Positions 1 through 4,680 of a DNA stretch of 5,874 nucleotides are shown here, one piece after another; positions within the stretch are counted from its first letter, which is position 1; the number at the start of each line of letters is the position of its first letter. Location: positions 1-5,874 of the forward strand of contig JAOUPZ010000201.1 in the NCBI GenBank assembly GCA_029879595.1, in the 5' to 3' direction. The notes beneath the pieces were generated by a model that saw nothing but the letters and a program-made list of their open reading frames with translations, had not been told where the DNA came from and ran no database searches. Source of the DNA: Deltaproteobacteria bacterium. GTDB lineage: Bacteria > SAR324 > JACQKK01. Both the position numbers and the translations under genes were made by a program.

Positions 1-346
1 CAAGGGACAGTACGCCCGCAACACGGTGGCCCGAGGCTTTGAGGGTGGACAGACCCCCTTGCGCAGACGACTCCCCCGGCGCGGATTCACAAATATCTTC
101 AAAACCAGCTACTGGGTGGTGAACCTGCTGGACCTGGACCGGAAGAAGGGTCTGGCCGACAAGGACACCATCACCGTGGATGATCTGTTGGCGGCACGCG
201 CCGTCAGGAATAAAAACCAGCCCGTGAAGATTCTCGGGGTTGGCGAACTGAAACGCGCCGTCAAAGTGCATGCCCATGCCTTCAGCACCAGCGCCCTGGA
301 AAAAATCAAGGCCGCCGGGGGTGAAGCGGTGGTTGTAAAGGCCTGA
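1..346 (+). CDS. rplO: 50S ribosomal protein L15 (5' end outside window)
   Basis: The reading frame is open from base 2 to a TGA at 344-346 and gives 114 residues. The family is usually about 145-150 residues, so roughly the first 30 lie upstream of the window. What is seen: 'KGQYAR', then the L15 signature 'GFEGGQTPLRRRLPRRGFTN', then 'KILGVGELKRAVKVHAHAFS' and the C-terminal 'EKIKAAGGEAVVV'. L15 binds 23S rRNA and joins the large subunit late in assembly. The GTG at 26 lies inside the protein and is not the true start, because conserved L15 sequence continues upstream of it. The residues 'NTVARG' stand where many L15 proteins have a glycine-rich 'SGGGVRPG'. secY follows after 11 bp, the usual spc-operon order. 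The family call is very secure. Confidence 0.97.
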   Translation, partial: KGQYARNTVARGFEGGQTPLRRRLPRRGFTNIFKTSYWVVNLLDLDRKKGLADKDTITVDDLLAARAVRNKNQPVKILGVGELKRAVKVHAHAFSTSALEKIKAAGGEAVVVKA

Positions 347-357
347 ATAAAACGACT

Positions 358-1686
358 ATGTTAAGCACCTTCCAAAACGCTTTTCGCATCGAGGAATTGC
401 GGAATCGCATCATCTTCACACTGCTGATGCTGATTGTATTCCGCATAGGTGCGCACATTCCCACGCCCGGAATAGATGGGACCGCCCTGGCCGCCTTTTT
501 CAAGGCCCAGGAAGGAACCATCCTGTCGTTCTTCGACATGTTCAGCGGCGGGGCCCTGCAACGCCTTACCATATTCGCCCTGGGGATCATGCCCTATATC
601 AGCGCCTCGATCATTATCCAGCTGCTGACCGTGGTGTTTCCCTATCTGGAGCGCCTAAGCCGGGAGGGCGAGGCCGGGCGCAAGAAAATTACCATGTACA
701 CCCGTCAGGGAACGATCCTGCTCAGCGTCATTCAAGGGCTGGGCATCGCGGTGGGACTTCAGTCCATGAGCTCCCCCGACGGCGCACCCATTGTCATCAG
801 CGCCATGAGCCCCTGGGGATTCAGGATGCTCACGGTGATTACACTCACCGCCGGGACAGCCTTCCTGATGTGGATTGGAGAACAGGTCAACGAGCGGGGC
901 ATCGGAAACGGCATCTCGCTGATCATCTTCGCCGGTATCGTAACCGACATCCCCGGCGCCGTGATCAACTCGGTGCGGCTGGTGCAGGCCGGTCAACTGG
1001 CAACCCTGGCGTTGGCAGTGGTGGCGCTGGTTATGGTGGGCGTTATCTTCGCAGTTATTTTCATGGAAACCTCCACCCGCAATATCTCAGTGCAATACGC
1101 CAAGCGGGTGCAGGGGAACAAGGTGTTTGGTGGGCAGTCCAGTCACCTGCCCCTGAAGATAAACTCGGCGGGGGTGATTCCACCGATTTTCGCCTCATCG
1201 CTGCTGGCCTTCCCGGCCACCATCACCGGATTCATTCAGGTGCCCTGGGTGCAGGCAGTCAGCGGATATTTGACGCCAACTGCTTTTCTATACAATTTCC
1301 TTTATGTTATATTGATCTTTTTCTTCTGCTTTTTTTACACCGCGATTCAGTTCAATCCGGTGAAAATTGCCGATGAAATGAAAAAATTCGGTGGATACAT
1401 TCCCGGAATACGGCCCGGGCGGAAAACGGCGGAATATATCAACCAGGTGCTGACAAGAATTACCTTCGGCGGAGCGCTGTATCTCTCCGCGGTGTGTGTG
1501 CTGCCGGTGATACTGTTCACCTTCATGAACGTGCCGTTCTTCTTCGGAGGAACCGCGCTGTTGATCGTTGTAGGGGTGGGACTGGATACCGTAAGGCAGA
1601 TTGAGGCGTTTTTGCTGAACCGCAACTACGATGGTTTCTTGAAAAAGAGCAAACGGCGAACAGGGATGAGGTCGTTGCGTATATGA
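358..1686 (+). CDS. secY: Protein translocase channel subunit SecY
   Basis: 442 residues, the normal full length. SecY is the inner-membrane channel that, with SecE and SecG, takes SecA- and ribosome-delivered proteins across or into the membrane. Ten hydrophobic segments can be seen, at about residues 18-38, 72-95, 115-135, 150-172, 183-203, 213-236, 270-292, 308-330, 372-392 and 395-413. The plug region lies near 55-70 ('SFFDMFSGGALQRL'). Family signatures are 'GEQVNERGIGNGISLIIFAGI' (174-194), 'VQGNKVFGGQSSHLPLKIN' (251-269) and the cytoplasmic 'YIPGIRPGRKTAEYI' (347-361), whose Arg352 matches the critical Arg357 of E. coli. The C-terminus ends 'RRTGMRSLRI'. The ATG at 358 fits the family N-terminus, but I see no clear Shine-Dalgarno sequence before it. 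Translation may be coupled to rplO, 11 bp upstream. adk follows after 11 bp. Confidence 0.98.
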   Translation: MLSTFQNAFRIEELRNRIIFTLLMLIVFRIGAHIPTPGIDGTALAAFFKAQEGTILSFFDMFSGGALQRLTIFALGIMPYISASIIIQLLTVVFPYLERLSREGEAGRKKITMYTRQGTILLSVIQGLGIAVGLQSMSSPDGAPIVISAMSPWGFRMLTVITLTAGTAFLMWIGEQVNERGIGNGISLIIFAGIVTDIPGAVINSVRLVQAGQLATLALAVVALVMVGVIFAVIFMETSTRNISVQYAKRVQGNKVFGGQSSHLPLKINSAGVIPPIFASSLLAFPATITGFIQVPWVQAVSGYLTPTAFLYNFLYVILIFFFCFFYTAIQFNPVKIADEMKKFGGYIPGIRPGRKTAEYINQVLTRITFGGALYLSAVCVLPVILFTFMNVPFFFGGTALLIVVGVGLDTVRQIEAFLLNRNYDGFLKKSKRRTGMRSLRI

Positions 1687-1697
1687 CATAGGAGAGG

Positions 1698-2342
1698 ATG
1701 AGGCTCATATTTCTCGGGGCTCCCGGGTGCGGAAAGGGCACCCAGGCCAAGCTGCTGAAAAAAAATCATGATCTTCCTCAGATCTCTACTGGTGATCTAT
1801 TGCGTGAAGCAGTGCGGGCAGGCTCACAACTGGGAGTTGAGGCCAAAGGTTACATGGACTCCGGAGCCCTGGTGCCCGACCGGCTGGTGATATCACTGCT
1901 GGAAAACAGAATTGACGGGGCGGATTGCAAAAAGGGTTTCATCCTGGATGGCTTTCCCCGCACAAGGGTGCAGGCGGAGGCGCTGGACACGGCGCTGGAG
2001 GAAAAGAAGACCCCCATTGACACCGTGATCAACTTTCAGGTGGACATGGAACAGCTGGTGGAGCGCCTGGTGGGCAGAAGAGTCTGCCCCCAGGGACACG
2101 GCGAATGGCATATCAAGTTCAACCCTCCCGGTGTGGAGGGACGCTGTGATACCTGCGGTCAGGAGCTTATCCAGCGCGAAGACGATCAGGAAGAACGGAT
2201 TCGCAGAAGGTTCGAGGCCTTTCAAAAGGACACCGAACCCCTGATTGGATATTACGAGGGACAGGGAAAGCTGCAAACAGTGGAAGCCCTGGGAAAAATA
2301 GAAATTGTGTCAGGGCAGATTGAGGCGGTTATCAACAGGTGA
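1698..2342 (+). CDS. adk: Adenylate kinase, long (LID zinc-type) form
   Basis: 214 residues, a full-length long-form adenylate kinase (ATP + AMP <-> 2 ADP, cytoplasmic). The P-loop is 'GAPGCGKGT' at 7-15 with Lys13; Cys11 stands where Ala is common. The AMP-binding part includes 'STGDLLREA' (30-38, Arg36) and 'GFILDGFPRT' (80-89, Arg88). The active-site arginines expected in the LID and after it are at 127, 160 and 171. The LID (about 126-163) has Cys130, Cys150 and Cys153 in the zinc-ligand positions known from Geobacillus Adk, but residue 133, normally Cys, is Gly and is followed by His134. The start matches the family ('MRLIFLGAPG'). AGGAG at 1690-1694 is only 3 nt from the ATG, closer than usual, so initiation may be coupled to the end of secY. 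map, often next in this order, is missing downstream. Confidence 0.98.
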   Translation: MRLIFLGAPGCGKGTQAKLLKKNHDLPQISTGDLLREAVRAGSQLGVEAKGYMDSGALVPDRLVISLLENRIDGADCKKGFILDGFPRTRVQAEALDTALEEKKTPIDTVINFQVDMEQLVERLVGRRVCPQGHGEWHIKFNPPGVEGRCDTCGQELIQREDDQEERIRRRFEAFQKDTEPLIGYYEGQGKLQTVEALGKIEIVSGQIEAVINR

Positions 2343-2360
2343 GAAACCAGGCTGAGAAAG

Positions 2361-2391
2361 CCCCAGGCCAAGGCAATGATGCCTCCGGGGG
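2361..2391 (+). other. Inverted repeat in the adk-infA gap
   Basis: The 72-bp gap holds a G+C-rich inverted repeat. AGGC at 2371-2374 pairs with GCCT at 2381-2384 around a 6-nt loop. Alternatively AGGC at 2365-2368 pairs with the same GCCT and the stem extends with CCCC at 2361-2364 against the G run at 2387-2391, with two bulged C. No T tract follows, so it does not look like a terminator. The CCTC at 2382-2385 could also pair with the GAGG Shine-Dalgarno of infA at 2401-2404. A regulatory role is inference only. Confidence 0.3.
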
Positions 2392-2414
2392 TAACATAGC
2401 GAGGATGGACCGAC

Positions 2415-2633
2415 TTGACGAAGGAAGACAGTATCGAGATTGAGGGCAAGGTGATCGAATCCTTGCCCAACGCAATGTTCAGGGTCGAGCTTGTAAACGG
2501 ACACAAGATCCTGGCGCATATATCGGGCAAGATGCGGATGAATTACATCCGGATTCTGCCCGGGGACAAGGTTACGGTCGAAATGTCGCCCTACGACCTT
2601 ACCCGGGGTCGGATAACCTATCGGTCCAAATAG
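2415..2633 (+). CDS. infA: Translation initiation factor IF-1 (TTG start)
   Basis: 72 residues, the standard IF-1 length: a single OB-fold protein that binds the 30S A site during initiation together with IF-2 and IF-3. Almost the whole sequence is family signature: 'KEDSIEIEGKVIESLPNAMF' (3-22), 'ILAHISGKMRMNYIRILPGD' (32-51) and 'SPYDLTRGRITYR' (58-70). The start is decided by the frame. An in-frame TAG lies at 2397-2399, and between it and the conserved sequence the only accepted start codon is TTG at 2415. GAGG at 2401-2404 is a possible Shine-Dalgarno, 10 nt away. An ATG at 2405 is out of frame and would read only 12 codons. There is no map gene between adk and infA. Product call very secure; start secure. 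Confidence 0.97.
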   Translation: MTKEDSIEIEGKVIESLPNAMFRVELVNGHKILAHISGKMRMNYIRILPGDKVTVEMSPYDLTRGRITYRSK

Positions 2634-2645
2634 GCGGTCTCTGTG

Positions 2646-2697
2646 CCACCTGGTGGGTTCCACCCGGCGAGCAGGGCTGCCGGTGTTTATACTTTTT
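2646..2697 (+). terminator. Terminator-like hairpin / possible attenuator between infA and rpmJ
   Basis: In the 112-bp gap, CCGGC (2664-2668) and AGC (2670-2672) pair with GCTGCCGG (2676-2683): an 8-bp G+C-rich stem with one bulged G and an AGG loop. The T-rich tract TGTTTATACTTTTT (2684-2697) follows, the layout of an intrinsic terminator, though the T run is interrupted. Just upstream, GGTGG (2652-2656) can pair with CCACC at 2660-2664, or partly with CCACC at 2646-2650. The 2660-2664 pairing overlaps the first base of the terminator stem and could compete with it. Because rpmJ and the alpha operon continue on the same strand, partial termination or attenuation is more likely than a true operon end. 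TATACT at 2688-2693 resembles a -10 box, but no -35 box is evident. Confidence 0.35.
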
Positions 2698-2745
2698 AAA
2701 TGTGACTAACAAATAACCGGGAATGGGAAGTTACAAGGTGATGCA

Positions 2746-2859
2746 ATGAAAGTGCGGTCTTCAGTTAAGAAAATCTGCGATAAATGCAAGCTGATCAAAC
2801 GGCGTGGTGTGCTCAGGGTTATTTGCGACAACCCCAAGCACAAGCAGCGCCAGGGCTGA
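2746..2859 (+). CDS. rpmJ: 50S ribosomal protein L36, zinc-binding form
   Basis: 37 residues, too short for most gene-length cut-offs. The sequence begins 'MKVRSSVKKICDKCKLIKRR' and ends 'VICDNPKHKQRQG'. L36 is the smallest protein of the large subunit and contacts 23S rRNA. The zinc-ribbon ligands Cys11, Cys14, Cys27 and His32 are all present, so this is the zinc-dependent (C+) form. The ATG at 2746 is preceded by AGGTGAT (2736-2742), an extended match to the 16S rRNA 3' end. The ATG at 2741 overlaps that site and is in a different frame. The position between infA and rpsM is the standard one. It stands isolated, with 112 bp before it and 162 bp after. Confidence 0.97.
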   Translation: MKVRSSVKKICDKCKLIKRRGVLRVICDNPKHKQRQG

Positions 2860-2889
2860 GAATTTTTGAAAATATCAATGTCATCCGGA

Positions 2890-3024
2890 CCGGCAGGCAC
2901 TTGAAAGACCTGCGGAAAGACAGTACCGGGTTCCACACCGCAAACCCTGAAGGGCTGTGCGGAGGGAAATCCAAGGCCCGGATGATTATGACGGCAAACC
3001 AAAGCTTAGGAGAAGTGGCAAGTG
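2890..3024 (+). promoter_or_regulatory. Structured rpsM leader, candidate S4-responsive pseudoknot
   Basis: The 162-bp rpmJ-rpsM gap holds two clear stems. The first pairs GCAGG (2893-2897) with CCTGC (2909-2913) and has an 11-nt loop, 2898-2908. The second is composite: CCGGGTTCC (2926-2934) against 2965-2976 with bulged A's, then CCGCA (2938-2942) with TGCGG (2958-2962), topped by CCC/GGG closing a TGAA loop. The loop bases CACTTG (2898-2903) are exactly complementary to CAAGTG (3019-3024), which includes the rpsM GTG start, so a pseudoknot could form. In E. coli S4 represses the alpha operon through a pseudoknot at the rpsM GUG start. The analogy is inference; the complementarity is seen directly. 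TTAGGAG (3006-3012) is the Shine-Dalgarno. Confidence 0.45.
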
Positions 3025-3026
3025 GC
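3013..3026 (+). repeat. Tandem 7-bp repeat across the rpsM start
   Basis: AAGTGGC occurs twice head to tail (3013-3019 and 3020-3026). The second copy carries the rpsM start GTG (3022-3024). The first supplies another GTG at 3015 in a different frame. The true start is fixed by the S13 N-terminus 'ARIAGVD' and by the 9-nt spacing from AGGAG. Confidence 0.85.
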
Positions 3027-3378
3027 CCGTATAGCTGGAGTTGATCTTCCAAACAAAAGAATGGTGGTAGCACTCACCTATATCTATGGAATAGGGCGCA
3101 CCACGTCCGAGAAAATCCTGACCAAGGCCGGCATAGACCAGAGTCTGCGGCCCGACGCCCTCAACGACGAGCAGATCACACAACTGCGCGGCATTCTCAA
3201 TGAGTACAAGCTTGAGGGTGAACTCCGGGGCGAGATCCAGCTCAATATCAAGCGGCTGATGGACATGGGAAATTACCGGGGGCTGCGCCACAGGCGCGGG
3301 CTTCCCGTCCGGGGCCAGCGCACCAAGACCAACGCCAGGACCCGCAAGGGCCCGCGCGGTAAAGCAAGCAAGAAATAA
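3022..3378 (+). CDS. rpsM: 30S ribosomal protein S13 (GTG start)
   Basis: 118 residues, the same length as in E. coli. S13 sits in the head of the small subunit, contacts the P-site tRNA and forms bridges to the large subunit. The N-terminus 'MARIAGVDLPNKR' is diagnostic. 'YIYGIGRTTSEKILTKAGI' (20-38) is the helix-hairpin-helix region. 'MGNYRGLRHRRGLPVRGQRT' (82-101) and the basic tail 'NARTRKGPRGKASKK' bind 16S rRNA and reach toward tRNA. The GTG start, also used by rpsM in E. coli, is preceded by TTAGGAG, 9 nt away. This is the first gene after the structured leader and would be the primary target of any S4 feedback. rpsK follows after 82 bp. Confidence 0.98.
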   Translation: MARIAGVDLPNKRMVVALTYIYGIGRTTSEKILTKAGIDQSLRPDALNDEQITQLRGILNEYKLEGELRGEIQLNIKRLMDMGNYRGLRHRRGLPVRGQRTKTNARTRKGPRGKASKK

Positions 3379-3460
3379 CACGGTCGGGTCAGGCTGACGG
3401 AAACACCGATAGTATTAACCAGACGGCTTAACAAACCGCGAAAACACAGGAATACAGAAT
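3379..3460 (+). other. rpsM-rpsK gap with a small hairpin
   Basis: This 82-bp gap is longer than usual for these neighbours. TTAACC (3415-3420) can pair with GG-TTAA (3425-3431, one bulged C) around an AGAC loop, and GTC/GAC lies at 3388-3398. AGGA at 3448-3451 serves as the rpsK Shine-Dalgarno, 9 nt before the ATG. I see no T tract and no convincing promoter. Confidence 0.3.
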
Positions 3461-3853
3461 ATGGCCAGGGGCAAGAGAAGCACTGGAAAGAAAAAGGAAA
3501 AGAAAAACATACCTAACGGAATCTGTCATATCAAGGCGACTTTCAACAACACCATAGTCTCCTTTTCAGATCCGATGGGAAATGTAATCGCCTGGTCAAG
3601 CACCGGCGTCAAGGATTTCAAGGGTTCGCGCAAAAGCACCCCCTTCGCGGCCAAGACCGCCGCGGAAGACGCGGTGAGAAAGGCGCGTGATCATGGATTG
3701 CGCCAGGTTGAGGTGCAGGTCCGCGGTCCCGGCACAGGCCGGGAGGCCGCCCTGAGGGCCATTGCCGCCGAGGGTATCAAGATCACAACCATCAAGGATG
3801 TGACCCCGATTCCCCACAACGGATGCAAGTCTCCCAAGATGAGGCGTATTTAG
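3461..3853 (+). CDS. rpsK: 30S ribosomal protein S11
   Basis: 130 residues, normal length. S11 lies on the platform of the small subunit near the mRNA exit site and contacts the 3' end region of 16S rRNA. Signatures in order: a basic N-terminus 'MARGKRSTGKKKEKKN', 'GICHIKATFNNTIVSFSDPM' (20-39), 'FKGSRKSTPFAAKTAAEDA' (53-71), 'VEVQVRGPGTGREAALRA' (83-100) and 'IKDVTPIPHNGCKSPKMRRI' (111-130). Most homologues end 'NGCRPPKRRRV', so the last residues 'KSPKMRRI' are slightly divergent. 'STGVKDFKGSRKSTP' also varies from the commoner glycine-rich 'GFKGSRKSTP' context. The ATG at 3461 fits the family start. It lies between rpsM and rpsD as in most bacteria. Confidence 0.98.
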   Translation: MARGKRSTGKKKEKKNIPNGICHIKATFNNTIVSFSDPMGNVIAWSSTGVKDFKGSRKSTPFAAKTAAEDAVRKARDHGLRQVEVQVRGPGTGREAALRAIAAEGIKITTIKDVTPIPHNGCKSPKMRRI

Positions 3854-3894
3854 GATTTTCGACAGCAACAAACAAAAGCAGACCGGCTGCTTCA

Positions 3895-4021
3895 GGCATT
3901 GCCTCCCCAGGGGGCTGCCACAAGACCGTGAAACAACAAAACTACCGCCGCCCGGACACCAGGGTGGCAATACCGGAACCGTCCCCGGGGCGGAACCGGA
4001 AAACATGGGTGGAGGTTAAAC
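3895..4021 (+). promoter_or_regulatory. rpsD leader with two strong hairpins and an anti-Shine-Dalgarno segment
   Basis: The 168-bp rpsK-rpsD gap has no gene. Hairpin A pairs GGCA and GCCTCC (3895-3898, 3901-3906, TT bulged between) with GGGGGC and TGCC (3910-3919): ten pairs counting one G-T. Hairpin B (3973-3999) pairs CCGG-AA-CCG-T-CC with GG-CGG-AA-CCGG around a CCGG loop: nine pairs with a symmetrical AA/AA internal loop. CCTCC at 3902-3906, inside hairpin A, is also complementary to the rpsD Shine-Dalgarno GGAGG at 4011-4015. No T tract follows either hairpin. A role in controlling S4 synthesis is inference. Confidence 0.45.
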
Positions 4022-4651
4022 TTGGCAAGATATATTGGAGCTGTCTGCAGGCAGTGTAGACGTGAAAACGCAAAGCTCTTTCTGAAAGGCGACAGGTGCT
4101 ATACAGACAAGTGCGCCATTGAGAAAAGAAGCTATCCCCCGGGGCAGCACGGGGCCGGGTTCCGCCAGAAAATATCGGAATACGGAGGGCAACTGCGTGA
4201 AAAACAGAAGGTAAAGCGCATTTATGGAGTGCTTGAAAAGCAGTTCCGGAGGCTGTTTGTAGAAGCAGCACGCCGTAAGGGTATGACTGGTGAAAATCTG
4301 CTGTTCCTGCTGGAAAAACGGCTGGACAACGTGGTTTTCAGGCTGGGATTCGCTTCCTCGCGCAAAGAGGCCCGGCAGATTGTCAGTCACGGCCATATCA
4401 CCATAAATGGCAGAAAAGCCACCGTACCCTCAATACAGGTGCGCCTGAATGATGAAGTGAGTGTCAGGGAAAAAAGCCGAAAGCATCCTCAGGTGCTGGG
4501 CGCCATGGAGGCGGCCCGCAGAAAGGGTGTTTCAAGCTGGCTGGAGGTTGACCCGAAGACCTTTACCGGCAAGGTGGTCGGAGAACCCAAGCGCGAGGAA
4601 CTGACGCTTCCCATTGAAGAACAAATGATAGTTGAACTTTATTCCCGATAA
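4022..4651 (+). CDS. rpsD: 30S ribosomal protein S4, zinc-binding form (TTG start)
   Basis: 209 residues, normal length. S4 is a primary 16S rRNA binder that nucleates small-subunit assembly; in E. coli it also represses translation of the alpha operon. The N-terminal domain carries Cys9, Cys12, Cys26 and Cys31 in 'CRQC ... CYTDKC', the zinc-binding arrangement known from Thermus, followed by 'YPPGQHG' (38-44). The S4 RNA-binding domain runs from about 98 to 155 ('EKRLDNVVFRLGFASSRKEA', then 'GHITINGRK'). The C-terminus 'LPIEEQMIVELYSR' is typical. The TTG at 4022 lies 6 nt after a perfect GGAGG (4011-4015) and gives the family N-terminus 'MARYIGAVCR'. The ATG at 4005 is out of frame and hits a stop after four codons. 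rpoA follows after 29 bp. Confidence 0.98.
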   Translation: MARYIGAVCRQCRRENAKLFLKGDRCYTDKCAIEKRSYPPGQHGAGFRQKISEYGGQLREKQKVKRIYGVLEKQFRRLFVEAARRKGMTGENLLFLLEKRLDNVVFRLGFASSRKEARQIVSHGHITINGRKATVPSIQVRLNDEVSVREKSRKHPQVLGAMEAARRKGVSSWLEVDPKTFTGKVVGEPKREELTLPIEEQMIVELYSR

Positions 4652-4652
4652 A

Positions 4653-4671
4653 TCCCTAGCCGACAAGGGAG
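4653..4671 (+). promoter_or_regulatory. Hairpin sequestering the rpoA Shine-Dalgarno
   Basis: TCCCT (4653-4657) is perfectly complementary to AGGGA (4666-4670), which is most of the rpoA Shine-Dalgarno GGGAG (4667-4671). The loop is 8 nt. The stem starts 2 nt after the rpsD stop, so a ribosome finishing rpsD would open it, a layout expected for translational coupling. The stem is short (5 bp), so the effect may be modest. Confidence 0.4.
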
Positions 4672-4680
4672 TTGAACGCC

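Noticed and set aside
870..1376. 168-residue + strand open frame inside secY
   Set aside because: It lies wholly within secY in another frame, has the low-complexity Arg/Gly-rich look of a shadow and shows no family signature.
1288..1689. 133-residue - strand open frame opposite the 3' part of secY
   Set aside because: Shadow of secY; its composition only mirrors the codons of the membrane protein.
1681..1710. Inverted repeat ATATGA/TCATAT around the secY-adk junction
   Set aside because: Six A+T-rich pairs around an 18-nt loop are weak; most bases are fixed by the stop codon, the start codon and conserved Adk residues.
1893..2276. 127-residue - strand open frame opposite adk
   Set aside because: Antisense to a fully conserved gene, with no ribosome binding site or recognisable domain.
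2688..2693. TATACT as a promoter -10 box before rpmJ
   Set aside because: No -35 hexamer at 16-18 bp and the extended -10 TG is one base off; kept only as a remark under the terminator-like hairpin.
2784..3044. 86-residue + strand frame across the rpmJ-rpsM gap
   Set aside because: Begins inside rpmJ in another frame and ends within rpsM; no ribosome binding site or motif.
3391..3398. CAGGCTGA octamer shared by the adk-infA and rpsM-rpsK gaps as a repeated element
   Set aside because: A single short match without shared surrounding structure is likely by chance in G+C-rich gaps.
3823..4059. 78-residue + strand frame across the rpsK-rpsD gap
   Set aside because: Overlaps the end of rpsK and the start of rpsD in another frame, matches no family I know, and the gap is better explained by hairpins.
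4672..4680. Upstream in-frame TTG as the rpoA start
   Set aside because: It directly abuts the Shine-Dalgarno sequence, whereas the ATG at 4681 has correct spacing and matches the family N-terminus.
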